Part shown: in pieces, positions 1-11,900 of the stretch
How the letters are laid out: each line of letters starts with the position of its first letter
Numbering within the stretch: the stretch's first letter is position 1
NCBI GenBank assembly: GCA_009746045.1
Contig: RPFO01001799.1
Coordinates: forward strand, 1 to 30,043
DNA length: 30,043 bases
From: Mesostigma viride
Taxonomy: Eukaryota > Streptophyta > Mesostigmatophyceae > Mesostigmatales > Mesostigmataceae
Direction of reading: 5' to 3'
The notes under the pieces: generated by a model
The model's input: the letters and a program-made list of their open reading frames with translations, nothing else
Database searches by the model: none
Told to the model about the DNA's origin: nothing
Program-made: the position numbers and the translations under genes

Positions 1-2448
1 TCGGGGAACTCGAAGAAGTTACGCCTGGTCGTTGTGGTCCCGCCCACCGCCCCCGACGCCAGATTCTCCACCAACTGGGCGGCCGTCTGTTTGTCCTGGT
101 TCTCTTCCCTGATGTGCCACCTCCTCAACATGCACTTCACAGTCCCACCAGCTCCATCCACCTCCCCCTTTCCGTGCTGCTCCCCAAAGTAATTCCACTC
201 AAATGACTCCAGGTGCGGATCCTCCGTCAGCAGCCGGGCCACTTCCGCGATCACATTCCTTGACTTGAACTGCATGGAGCAATTGTCCGACCACCCAATG
301 AAGCGCTTCACCTCTACCCCTTCTGACCGTAGTGTCGCCAGGATTTTGAGGATAGCAAAACGGAGGGCCCGCCCGTCCCTTTTCATTCCGCCCTGTCCGA
401 TGAAGTGAAACTCCCTTCTCACGACCTTTCCCGACGCTGGATCCAAGTAGCGCACGATCCAGGGCATAAGGACGAATGTGACTGGATGCCAATACTGTGC
501 TTGGAGATTGTGATAGGTGTAAGACTGGTAGTTCTCGGCGTAATCTGTGTGGCATACAAGGTCCCCCACCCGCATCCTTGAGAGACATTCCTTGGAGGCG
601 TCCGCTTGCCACCACGCGTTGAAGCAATGCTGGATGAAGTCCGGCCACTTGTCCACAATCGCCTCCTTTAGCTCCGTTGGTGTGGACTTGACGTCGACTT
701 GCGTCAATCGCTGCCCACCAGCCTTTGCGATCTCGTCACAGTCGTCCTGCATATGCGCAGTGTGCACAACAGAAAAGACATCAACTTCGACCCACCAATG
801 ACCTGTAGAAAGAAAAAAGACAGGACCTCAGGAAAAATTGAAAAAGAAACGCCTTGGGGCGCAACCACTCCACTAAAAATTACCTCTGGCCCAAGAACTT
901 CAGGAAACATTGCAAAAGAAACGCCTTGGGGCGCAACCACTCCACTAAAAATTACCTCTGGCCCAAGAACCGCACCCGGCGGCACATCCTGCATCTCGTA
1001 TCTGGTCCATGAAATCAGGTGGTTGGAAGCCTCCTCCCGTTCGCATAACATGAAGTTCCGAATTCCACACTTGGGAGCCAGGCAAGTGCCCAACACACAA
1101 GCCTTACGCCGGATCGAGCAAACCCCCAACTCCTCGCCCAGGTCATGATCGGGCACCCCTTCCTCGTCGTCCAGCACCCTCCCATGCATGGGCAGATCCT
1201 CAAGTTCGCCCTGAAAAGGCTGAACCTGCGGCCGCGACGACCCCACAGACGACCTCGAACCTCCCCCCTCCCTCATCCCCTCCACCTCACAAGTAAACTT
1301 GTTCACCCACTCTGTCGTGTGAGTGGCTTTGAAAATGGAACATGTGGGCACGGACGACCCCACGTCGAGCTGGCTACCATGATCGCACGCGTGGCATTCA
1401 GGTCCGCACTCGCATCTGGCATGAAAAGTTGCACGAAATTTGGCCAACCCCCCAACCATGGACTGCATGGTAGTGTGGTGCTGGCATGCGCACAAGTTCC
1501 GCATTTTCCACCGCCCCTTGACGCATGCGGGCATATGCTTGCAAAAAGTAGTGTATCCCACATGAACTGTGCTCTTCTGATTCGTGCGTAGCATTGACAT
1601 CCCTCCTCCGTCTCCAAAATCACCTGATTTCCCCCCCTCACACCCTCCTCTCCCTCCCCCCCCCCCCTACTGTCCATCCGCCGCGGTGGCTTCAACTCCG
1701 GATGGCGGGAAATGAACACTTCGTAAATCTTCGACTTGGAGACAGTATAGTAGCGCGCACCCTCCGAAAACGCTAGTGTATGTTTGTAATCCTTTCTTGT
1801 CCATTCACAATGAACATCCTTCATGTTCGGAGACGCCCGCGTCAAGTTATCATCCCTCCAGCACGCTTGTATCAGGGCAATGACTTCCGTCGGAAGCTCG
1901 TCTTTCCTCCTCCTCCTCTCTGGCGCACTCATCAAAAGGTCGTCCTCCCCTTCTTCCATTCCATCCCTGTGACCCCGAACAGTTGCGACAAAGCGCCTGT
2001 CAATCCCGAACGCGCGCTCCACAATCCTGTCCGGGACGCCCTCCATTGCCTTCGTAACAAGTCCACACAAGGCCCACCTAAGCCCACGATCCTTCTCAGA
2101 TGTTCCCAAGTCGCCAAAAGCCTTCTTGATGGTATCCCGAAGAGATTCCGCCCAACTTTCAGGAAGCCCGTCGTCACAGTTCTTCCTCTTCTTAATGCCG
2201 TTGCTCTCCGCCACCATGGCATTTAGTCTTGAAGCTGCGCAAGACAGAACCTCCGCGCTCATCTCTGGCGTCCTGTGGTTGTTTGCTTTCACGCGTTCCG
2301 CCATGATAGGAAAGATGTCATTGGCAATTTTGTACCCCTTGTTCTCGATGTACTTGTCGCTCCAGAGACCGCGAAGTGCAGGCTCCCGGTCGTCATTGGA
2401 CAAGGGACGCGAACCGTCGGAAACGGCCCCCCGCCCCGATCGCGCCAT
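1..2448 (-). CDS. Transposase-like protein, DDE-type candidate, spliced, 3' end cut by window
   Basis: Best model: complement(join(<1..802, 976..1623, 1671..2448)), about 742 codons with no stop before the window edge. I recognise the family from memory of transposon-derived proteins in cnidarians, arthropods and protists; I cannot give its superfamily name. Order of parts: a charged N-terminal region (to about residue 200); a block with QACWRDDNLTRASPNMKD, then GYTTFCKHMPACVK and a Cys/His patch (RNLCACQHH, then RCECGPECHACDHG); then the putative catalytic half with HTDYAENY (D near 562), GWSDNCSMQFK (D near 648) and YFGEQHGKGEVDGAGGTVK (E near 683 or D near 691). Those acidic residues would be the metal ligands for strand transfer; this is inferred from family pattern, not shown. 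I chose the ATG at 2446-2448. An upstream in-frame ATG at 2581-2583 would add 45 residues and lies in tandem repeat sequence. The frame changes twice, and each change is repaired by a plausible GT-AG intron. It could be a decayed copy if those introns are not real. No terminal inverted repeats were seen around it. Confidence 0.75.
803..975 (-). other. Inferred 173-nt intron 2, or a frame break, in the transposase-like gene
   Basis: The upstream exon frame and the frame holding HWWVEVDVFSVVHT differ and overlap here. The acceptor TTTCTTTCTACAG (ending at 803, minus strand) has a good pyrimidine tract. A donor at 975 (G|GTGCGG) restores the frame as DVPPG-HWWVEV. A stronger-looking donor, CCAGAG|GTAATT, occurs twice inside the 72-bp duplication, but with this acceptor it gives the wrong phase. 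Which site is used cannot be told from sequence alone. Confidence 0.45.
827..970. repeat. 72-bp tandem duplication, two copies
   Basis: Copies at 827-898 and 899-970 differ at only a few bases. The period is exactly 72 bp, so it preserves frame (24 codons). Read through in the upstream exon frame it gives VLGPEVIFSGVVAPQGVSF twice. Each copy carries a CCAGAG|GTAATT donor-like site, so the duplication doubles a potential 5' splice site. Confidence 0.9.
1624..1670 (-). other. Inferred 47-nt intron 1 of the transposase-like gene
   Basis: On the minus strand the donor is GTAGGG at 1670 and the acceptor AAATCAG ends at 1624. It joins phase 1 exactly: the frame ending ATG GAC A continues as GT GAT TTT, leading into the conserved GYTTFCKHMP block. 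The intron is G-rich with a long G run and has no pyrimidine tract. Several other AG positions just downstream (spaced by 3 nt) would keep the same frame, so the acceptor is uncertain by up to about 20 nt. Confidence 0.55.
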
Positions 2449-2584
2449 CAGACTTTGGTCAGACGGCAGCTGATTTTTTTCGCCTCTTAATCCCGCGGCA
2501 CCGAAAGCCCTGAGGATGAGTAATGATAAATAATCACCATTAAAGACACGACGAAAACGATGGGCATCAAACAAGAACGACAAG

Positions 2585-3150
2585 CGTCATTAATAACGCC
2601 GGCCGGCGCAACTGGATACATGTAAACCATACAAAAGTGATTTTATGAAACACATACAGTTTGTCATTAATAACGACGGCCGGCGTAACTCGGGCGCAAT
2701 TAAAAACCATTAAGAAGCAACTCAGGATATGCAGGCAGAAATCCTTCAGGTGTAAAAAAGATGTACAAACACACTTTTGGTAATGGGGCCTGATTGCGCA
2801 ACTGCAAGATACCATTGGAAACGCCGGCCGGCGCAACTGGATGCATGTACATAAACCATACAAAAGTGATTTGCACAAAACCCCTACAATTTGTCATGAG
2901 TAACGACGGCCGGCGTAACTCGGTTGCATTTGAAAACCACAAAGAAGCAACTCAGGTAGTGAAGGCGGAAATCCCAGAGGTGATAAAATGTTTACCAACA
3001 CAAAATGTTGATAAGCGTGCAAGCTTTTGCAAGTGCGCGCAAGATACCATTGGAAACGCCGGCCGGCGCAACTGGAACACCAAAACAAAAAACTTGATTT
3101 GCACGAAACCCATTCAGTTCGTCATGGATAACGACGGCCGGCGCAACTTC
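2585..3150. repeat. Diverged 225-235 bp tandem repeat with GGCCGGCG palindromes
   Basis: Three copies begin at the motif CGCCGGCCGGCGCAACTGG near 2597, 2822 and 3057; the third is partial. Each unit has a second related motif, CGACGGCCGGCG followed by AACT, about 90 bp later (for example near 2674 and 2905), and a shared segment containing AAGAAGCAACTCAGG. The GC-rich palindromic cores sit in AT-rich surroundings. The array lies immediately upstream of the transposase-like gene. Open frames here on both strands are repeat translations with repeated short phrases and are not annotated as genes. Confidence 0.85.
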
Positions 3151-3460
3151 ATGGCACTCACCACTTTCACCAAATGCCATGTCGCCATTATATTGAGGAA
3201 AGCGAAGTATGCCCACTTGAAGCTGTGGTCTGCAGAACATTGACACAAAATATGCATGGTATTTCAAGCAATGAATGCTATGTGTCAGGCATCAATGTCT
3301 TTATTGTATCCAAATGTGGTTAGGACGGAGGTTTACATTGGTTGCTATTTTAAGACAATGGCGTATAACCAAACATTGCACACACTCAAGAGTGTACTTA
3401 TGCTGAACTGGAAAGGAACATTAAACCCCAATAAGGTAGATATTTTTCTTTTACATTTTA
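3151..3460. other. Unassigned intergenic sequence
   Basis: AT-rich spacer between the GGCCGGCG repeat and the AT tract. I see no convincing gene, RNA or repeat in it. Confidence 0.5.
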
Positions 3461-3605
3461 ATTTTTTATATACTACTTTATATAATATTATATTATATTA
3501 TATTATGCTATATTATGTTATATGAAATAACATTAAAATTAACATAAAATTAAAATTATATATTAATTATAGTATATTATATAATTTATATTATATATTA
3601 TATTC
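3461..3605. repeat. AT-rich low-complexity tract
   Basis: Almost entirely A and T, with runs of TATAT and TTATA. It begins just after AAGGTAGATA and ends at TATTCACG. Nothing codes here. It could act as an easily unwound element, but that is speculation. Confidence 0.85.
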
Positions 3606-4243
3606 ACGATGCTCTGTGTATTAATGACATATCAGACACACCTACATCACATCGCCTTGATGTTTCCGTTGTATGGGTCCGGTCGGGCGTTGGTAGCTGG
3701 TCGACAACAATTCTACATTTCCTAAAAAAAAATGCGACCGTGCCTACATTCGAAGGCGCGCTGTGGCTGACCTGAACTATCGGTGAACACCTCGGCGTCA
3801 CTTGACCGGCCTAGGTTGACATTTCGGCAGAGTAACGCTGCTTAAAGGATCATTGCGTAGTTCGCGCGATTTGGCTCTTTATATATGTTTTTGGAGACGA
3901 CGAGCAAGCATCCGATTGGTCAGCCAATTCCTGTCCAGTCCTCGGACAGTGTCCAATCCGGTGCTTGGGATCCAGAAAACGTGCTCGAGCCTGGCCACTC
4001 TGTCGCGGGCGCCGCGCTAGTGGCGTCGCGCCCAAACCTGACCAGGCCATAGGAAAGGGCGGGGGCGAATGCAAGAATTATTGTTATATCCTGACCTGTC
4101 CTGGGGAAGGTCCGGGGCGAATGCAAGAATTAATATACCTGCGTATGCAACCAACACGGCCGATCCACATACATAATCCGACTGAGCTGGACGGTACGGA
4201 CCAAATTTCGGTGCAAATTGAGGCCCAAAAGCTATGTCGGCAT
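3606..4243. other. Unassigned left flank with a small tandem duplication
   Basis: No gene is recognised. The sequence GGGGCGAATGCAAGAATTA occurs at 4062-4080 and again at 4114-4132, part of a diverged duplication with a 52-bp offset. A short hairpin CTGTCC/GGACAG occurs near 3933-3952. The segment ends where the long inverted repeat begins. Confidence 0.5.
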
Positions 4244-4358
4244 GGTGCGCGCACCCCTTGCGGTAGGGGCCATGGCGACTGCCTTTAGACGAAACGTGAC
4301 AAATCTGGCACGCGGAAAGCAGAAATGCTCGATTGTTGGAGAAAATTAGTTACTGATT

Positions 4359-4811
4359 CTAATTTATGGCGGGATGGTTGCGATCTATAATGTCGCGGGC
4401 TTTTTTTCTTTGCCATCGGCAGGGGGGGTCCGGCCTGAATTTCTGTCGGGATGAATAAAGTATATTGGATGCCTGCCGGGTTGATTGTCGATTGTTGCCA
4501 GTTTTGATGGTCGTAAGGAAAGCTAGTTTAATGATGTTTCTAAAGCCGTAAAAATTCCCGCTGCTATCTTTACCTTTCCCGTCATTTTGCGGTAAGATAA
4601 CATTAGCCCTGCGCGATGCGTACTGCCCAACCACTCCATGAAAGGGTGGACTTTCTTGTGCGCCTGGGCACGAATAAATGCCCGTTATGGTACGTTCTTG
4701 TGTTAAACGTCTTAAGCTTGCGTTTTCCTGCTTTCTTACCTCGTTGAGCGTAAGCTTTTTGCCTTCTTTCCGGCCAGATGCAGCCAGAAAGTTGCGGGTC
4801 CTGGCGCTGCA
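4359..4811 (-). other. Open frame shared by both arms, left copy (no ATG at the homologous start)
   Basis: A minus-strand frame reads without stops from about 4784 to 4359 and includes GRKEGKKLTLNEVRKQE, QERTITGIYSCPGAQE and ANVILPQNDGKGKDSSG, ending DRNHPAIN. The homologous start is CTG here, where the right arm has ATG. I do not recognise the product. A second overlapping frame (MQRQDPQLSGC...) is also open in both arms, so openness alone is weak evidence for coding. Confidence 0.15.
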
Positions 4812-5458
4812 TCGCTGGATTCCTGGGTGTCTTTTAGCTAGTTAATCGTCTGTGACGTGGCTGGCTTTCTGCAGCGCGTGGCCCGCAACCTGTCGGGAAG
4901 GTGTAATGCTTTTATTTCCATGCTTCTCTGAAATTTCTTTTGCTTTATAGACAGTTGTGTTCGAGGAAATTCACGCGGTCTTCCTAAGCAGCGGCATCAT
5001 TTTCCCCAGACACTGACGAGCTGGCACCTGTCTCCTAAAGAGAGCGGCTCGTGCTTGTTAGAAAGGAGGCAGTGTGCATTTTGCGGGACACAATGCTTTG
5101 GTGGCACATGCGTCAGGTAGGCTGTTCCAATGGTCTCTTCACCTTTCCCACTGAGTAAATGTTAGCATTTGTCATGCTAACCAGAGCAGCTAGCCACAGG
5201 TTGGCTGGATAAAAAGTCAGCTTATTTTCTCTTTATATACTGCGTGTGTGGTCCTCCACGTGTCCGGCTTGTTGGGCATTTTGGAAGAGGGTTTATAATG
5301 TGTTGTTGGGTGGAACAACTTGGTTGTTGGCACAAAATCACACATTATTAGCCTGAGATAGGCATGACATATGCTGCTCAGGCGTGTCGTCCTACCAGCC
5401 TTGTTGTTAAGGGTAGACTCACAAGGCTGGCTGTGCCGATGGAGGGGTGGGGCGTGCT

Positions 5459-5943
5459 AGCCCCCCCCACACCCACGCATGCATGCTAGCCCACCCCCAC
5501 ACCCACGCATGCATGCTAGCCCCCCCACACCCACGCATGCATGCTAGCCCCCCCCACACCCACGCATGCATGCTAGCCCACACTCACACCCACGCATGCA
5601 TGCTAGCCCACCCCCACACCCACGCATGCATGCTAGCCCCCCCCACACCCACGCATTCATGCCAGCCCCCCCCACACCCACGCATGCATGACAGCCCCCC
5701 CACACACCCACGCATGCATGCTAGCCCCCCACACACACCCACGCATGCATGCCAGCCCCCATACACACCCACGCATGCATGCCAGCCCCCCCCACACTTA
5801 CGCATGCATGCTAGCCCCCCACACACACCCACGCATGCATGCCAGCCCCCCCACACACCCACGCATGCAGGCTAGCCCCCCCCACACCCACGCATGCATG
5901 CCAGCCCACCCCCACACCCACGCGTGCATGCCAGCCCACCCCT
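5459..5943 (+). repeat. Minisatellite, 29-31 bp unit, left copy
   Basis: About 16 units of a sequence containing ACCCACGCATGCATG followed by CTAGC or CCAGC and a C run. The GCATGCATGC core is self-complementary. Frames across it translate to His/Pro/Met-rich repeats (HPRMHAS) that exist in several frames and both strands, so they are not genes. Confidence 0.95.
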
Positions 5944-8900
5944 AGCTTGAGCGTGCTTGTAAAGTTTTTGCATGGTTTATTAAAATGAGTGGAATATGTA
6001 TTTATTGCATTAAATGTTAATTTTATCATGAATGAAAATGGTCAACATTGCCGAAGTGCCCCTAAATTGCTCAATATTGTGTGCTCAAGAATTCAATGAG
6101 GATTGTCATCATGGAAACCCGCACAAATTCACGATTCCGGGCATGCATGTGAAAGTATCAAGAACAATTTTCAATTAAGAATGGTATCTCATTGTTCCAT
6201 GAATCAATATGACTCCATGTACGTAGACAAGCCATGATGACCCCATGGGAGCCTGAATCCTCATCATTAAATACATAAATGCCACCCATGTACGTAGACG
6301 GGCCATGATGACACCAATGGAGCCTGAATCCTCATCATTAATTACATAAATGCCAACCATGTACATACACGGGCAATGATGACACCATGGGAGCCTGAAT
6401 CCTCATCATTAATTACATAAATGCCAACCATGTACGTAGGCCAGCCATGATGACACTGTGGGAGCCTGAATCCTCATCATTAATTTCATACATGCCAACA
6501 ACACGTAGACGGGCCATAATGACACCACGGGAGCCTGAATCCTGATCATTTTTTTTTCTTTGACATCCATGTACGTAGGCCAGCCATGATGACACCATGG
6601 GAGCCTGAATCCTCATCATTTTTTTTCTGAGACATCCATGTACGTAGGCCAGCCATGATGACACCATGGGAGCCTGAATCCTCATCATTAAATACATACA
6701 TGCCATCCATGTACGTAGACAGGCCATGACATCTGACACCATGGGAGCCTGAATCCTCATCATTTACTATTCCTTGACATCCATGTACGTAGACGGGCCA
6801 TGATGACACCATGGGAGCCTGAATCCTCATCATTTTTTTTTCTTTGACATCCATGTACATACGTAGGCCAGCCATGATGACACCAATGGAGCCTGAATCC
6901 TCATCATTAATTACATACATAAATGCCATGATCATCAATGACCCCATGGGAGCCTGAATCCTCATCATTAAATACATAAATGCCACGGTCCATGTACGTA
7001 GACGGGCCATGATGACACCAATGGAGCCTGAATCCTCATCATTAATTACATAAATGCCAACCATGTACATACACGGGCAATGATGACACCATGGGAGCCT
7101 GAATCCTCATCATTAATTACATAAATGCCAACCATGTACGTAGGCCAGCCATGATGACACTATGGGAGCCTGAATCCTCATCATTAATTTCATACATGCC
7201 AACAACACGTAGACGGGCCATAATGACACCACGGGAGCCTGAATCCTCATCATTTTTTTTTCTTTGACATCCATGTACGTAGGCCAGCCATGATGACACC
7301 ATGGGAGCCTGAATCCTCATCATTTTTTTTCTGAGACATCCATGTACGTAGGCCAGCCATGATGACACCATGGGAGCCTGAATCCTCATCATTAAATACA
7401 TACATGCCATCCATGTACGTAGACAGGCCATGATGACACCATGGGAGCCTGAATCCTCATCATTTACTATTCCTTGACATCCATGTACGTAGACGGGCCA
7501 TGATGACACCATGGGAGCCTGAATCCTCATCATTTTTTTTTCTTTGACATCCATGTACATACGTAGGCCAGCCATGATGACACCAATGGAGCCTGAATCC
7601 TCATCATTAATTACATACATGCCATCCATGTACGTAGACAGGCCATGACATCTGACACCATGGGAGCCTGAATCCTCATCATTTACTATTCCTTGACATC
7701 CATGTACGTAGACGGGCCATGATGACACCATGGGAGCCTGAATCCTCATCATTTTTTTTTCTTTGACATCCATGTACATACGTAGGCCAGCCATGATGAC
7801 ACCAATGGAGCCTGAATCCTCATCATTAATTACATACATAAATGCCAACCATGTACATACACGGGCAATGATGACACCAATGGAGCCTGAATCCTCATCA
7901 TTAATTACATAAATGCCAACCATGTACATACACGGGCAATGATGACACCATGGGAGCCTGAATCCTCATCATTTTTTTTTTCTTTGACATCCATGTACAT
8001 ACGTAGGCCAGCCATGATGACACCAATGGAGCCTGAATCCTCATCATTAATTACATACATGCCATCCATGTACGTAGACAAGCCATGATGACACCATGGG
8101 AGCCTGAATCCTCATCATTAATTACATACATGCCATCCATGTACGTAGACAGGCCATGATGACACCATGGGAGCCTGAATCCTCATCATTTACTATTCCT
8201 TGACATCCATGTACGTAGGCCAGCCATGGAGACACCATGGGAGCCTGAATCCTCCTCATTAATTACATAAATGCCAACCATGTACGTAGACAAGCCATGA
8301 TGACCCCATGGGAGCCTGAATCCTCATCATTAATTACATAAATGCCATCCATGTACGTAGACGGGCCATGATGACACCATGGGAGCCTGAATCCTCATCA
8401 TTTACTATTCCTTGACATCCATGTACGTAGGCCAGCCATGGAGACACCATGGGAGCCTGAATCCTCCTCATTAATTACATAAATGCCAACCATGTACGTA
8501 GACAAGCCATGATGACCCCATGGGAGCCTGAATCCTCATCATTAATTACATAAATGCCATCCATGTAAGTAGACGGGCCATGATGACACCATGGGAGCCT
8601 GAATCCTCCTCATTAATTACATAAATGCCAACCATGTACGTAGACAAGCCATGATGACACCATGGGAGCCTGAATCCTCATCATTTACTATTCCTTGACA
8701 TCCATGTACGTAGGCCAGCCATGATGACACCATGGAGCCTGAATCCTCATCATTAATTACATAAATGCCAACCATGTACGTAGACAAGCCATGATGACAC
8801 CATGGGAGCCTGAATCCTCATCATTTACTATTCCTTGACATCCATGTACGTAGACGGGCCATGATGACACCATGGGAGCCTGAATCCTCATCATTTACTA

Positions 8901-8947
8901 TTCCTTGACATCCATGTACGTAGGCCAGCCATGATGACACCATGGAG

Positions 8948-8985
8948 CCTGAATCCTCTTCATTTTCTTAATGAGAGGATTCAGG
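8948..8985. repeat. Hairpin-bearing variant unit (HOR copy 1)
   Basis: CCTGAATCCTCT pairs perfectly with AGAGGATTCAGG (12-bp stem) around TCATTTTCTTAATG. It looks like a short inverted fragment of a unit joined to a forward unit. Homologues lie at 12423-12460, 15899-15936 and 19505-19542. Copies 2 and 3 have AGTGGATTCAGG, breaking one pair, while copies 1 and 4 keep the perfect stem. Confidence 0.9.
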
Positions 8986-11900
8986 TTACATAAATGCCAA
9001 CCATGTAGGTAGACAAGCCATGATGACACCATGGGAGCCTGAATCCTCATCATTAAATACATAAATGCCATCCATGTACGTAGGCCAGCCATGGAGACAC
9101 CATGGGAGCCTGAATCCTCCTCATTAATTACATAAATGCCAACCATGTACGTAGACAAGCCATGATGACACCATGGGAGCCTGAATCCTCATCATTTACT
9201 ATTCCTTGACATCCATGTACGTAGGCCAGCCATGATGACACCAATGGAGCCTGAATCCTCCTCGTTAATTACATAAATGCCAACCATGTACGTAGACAAG
9301 CCATGATGACCCCATGGGAGCCTGAATCCTCATCATTTACTATTCCTTGACATCCATGTACGTAGACGGGCCATGATGACACCATGGGAGCCTGAATCCT
9401 CTTCATTAATTACATAAATGCCAACCATGTACGTAGACGGGCCATGATGACACCATGGGAGCCTGAATCCTCATCATTTTTTTTATGAAACATCCATGTA
9501 CGTAGGCCAGCCATGATGACACCATGGGAGCCTGAATCCTCATCATTTTTTTTCTTTGACATCCATGTACGTAGACGGGCCATGATGACACCATGGGAGC
9601 CTGAATCCTCATCATTAATTACATACATGCCATCCATGTACGTACACGGGCCATGATGACACCATGGGAGCCTGAATCCTCATCATTTACTATTCCTTGA
9701 CATCCATGTACGTAGGCCAGCCATGAGACACCATGGGAGCCTGAATCCTCCTCGTTAATTACATAAATGCCAACCATGTACGTAGACAAGCCATGATGAC
9801 ACCATGGGAGCCTGAATCCTCATCATTTACTATTCCTTGACATCCATGTACGTAGACGGGCCATGATGACACCATTGGAGCCTGAATCCTCATCATTAAT
9901 TACATATATGCCAACCATGTACGTAGACGGGCATTGATGACACCATGGGAGCCTAAATCCCTCCTCATTAATTACATACATGCCATCCATGTACGTAGAC
10001 AGGCCATGATGACACCATGGGAGCCTGAATCCTCATCATTTACTATTCCTTGACATCCATGTACGTAGGCCAGCCATGGAGACACCATGGGAGCCTGAAT
10101 CCTCCTCATTAATTACATAAATGCCAACCATGTACGTAGACAAGCCATGATGACCCCATGGGAGCCTGAATCCTCATCATTTACTATTCCTTGACATCCA
10201 TGTACGTAGGCCAGCCATGATGACACCATGGAGCCTGAATCCTCCTCGTTAATTACATAAATGCCAACCATGTACGTAGACAAGCCATGATGACACCATG
10301 GGAGCCTGAATCCTCCTCATTAATTACATAAATGCCAACCATGTACGTAGACAAGCCATGATGACACCATGGGAGCCTGAATCCTCATCATTTCTTTTTC
10401 TTTGACATCCATGTACGTAGGCCAGCCATGATGACACCATGGGAGCCTGAATCCTCCTCATTAATTACATACATGCCATCCATGTACGTACACGGGCCAT
10501 GATGACACCATGGGAGCCTGAATCCTCATCATTTACTATTCCTTGACATCCATGTACGTAGGCCAGCCATGGAGACACCATGGGAGCCTGAATCCTCATC
10601 ATTAATTACATAAATGCCAACCATGTACGTAGACAAGCCATGATGACACCATGGGAGCCTGAATCCTCCTCATTAATTACATAAATGCCAACCATGTACG
10701 TAGACAAGCCATGATGACACCATGGGAGCCTGAATCCTCATCATTAATTACATACATGCCATCCATGTACGTAGACAGGCCATGATGACACCATGGGAGC
10801 CTGAATCCTCATCATTTACTATTCCTTGACATCCATGTACGTAGGCCAGCCATGGAGACACCATGGGAGCCTGAATCCTCCTCATTAATTACATAAATGC
10901 CAACCATGTACGTAGACAAGCCATGATGACCCCATGGGAGCCTGAATCCTCATCATTAATTACATAAATGCCATCCATGTACGTAGACGGGCCATGATGA
11001 CACCATGGGAGCCTGAATCCTCATCATTAATTACATAAATGCCATTCATGTACGTAGGCCAGCCATGGAGACACCATGGGAGCCTGAATCCTCATCATTA
11101 ATTACATACATGCCAACAATGTAGGTAGACAAGCCATGATGACACCATGGGAGCCTGAATCCTCATCATTTATTTTATGAGACATCCATGTACGTAGGCC
11201 AGCCATGATGACACCATGGGAGCCTGAATCCTCATCATTTCTTTTTCTTTGACATCCATGTACGTAGGCCAGCCATGATGACACCATGGGAGCCTGAATC
11301 CTCCTCATTAATTACATACATGCCATCCATGTACGTACACGGGCCATGATGACACCATGGGAGCCTGAATCCTCATCATTTACTATTCCTTGACATCCAT
11401 GTACGTAGGCCAGCCATGGAGACACCATGGGAGCCTGAATCCTCATCATTAATTACATAAATGCCAACCATGTACGTAGACAAGCCATGATGACCCCATG
11501 GGAGCCTGAATCCTCCTCATTAATTACATAAATGCCAACCATGTACGTAGACAAGCCATGATGACACCATGGGAGCCTGAATCCTCATCATTAATTACAT
11601 ACATGCCATCCATGTACGTAGACAGGCCATGATGACACCATGGGAGCCTGAATCCTCATCATTTACTATTCCTTGACATCCATGTACGTAGGCCAGCCAT
11701 GGAGACACCATGGGAGCCTGAATCCTCCTCATTAATTACATAAATGCCAACCATGTACGTAGACAAGCCATGATGACCCCATGGGAGCCTGAATCCTCAT
11801 CATTAATTACATAAATGCCATCCATGTACGTAGACGGGCCATGATGACACCATGGGAGCCTGAATCCTCATCATTTACTATTCCTTGACATCCATGTACG

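Larger units (their letters stand above)
4244..6211 (+). repeat. Left arm of the long inverted repeat
   Basis: About 1.97 kb, pairing with 23226-25479. Outer part (4244 to about 4850): unique sequence with many mismatches against the partner. Inner part (about 4860-5460): unique sequence nearly identical to the partner. Then comes a minisatellite (5459-5943) and a further unique segment ending in TCAATATGACTCCATG, where the satellite starts. It contains a 10-bp-stem hairpin, CCAGCCTTGT/ACAAGGCTGG (about 5397-5432), that is present in both arms. I see no convincing gene. Confidence 0.9.

Noticed and set aside
199-658. Two minus-strand open frames (149 and 79 codons) in the leftmost 660 bp
   Set aside because: They lie in the wrong frames over exon 3 of the transposase-like gene, whose own frame carries the recognised motifs and is open to the window edge.
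2567-3267. Open frames on both strands over the GGCCGGCG repeat (phrases such as CIQLRRPA and NDGRRN)
   Set aside because: The phrases repeat with the 225-235 bp DNA period, appear in opposing frames, and have no recognisable domain.
6413-7929. Long open frames across the satellite (IQAPMVSSWLAYVHG / NDEDSGSHGVIMAGL repeats), including a 270-codon one
   Set aside because: They are translations of the roughly 70-bp repeat in unit-length-dependent frames; they break wherever unit length changes, and equivalents occur all along both array orientations.
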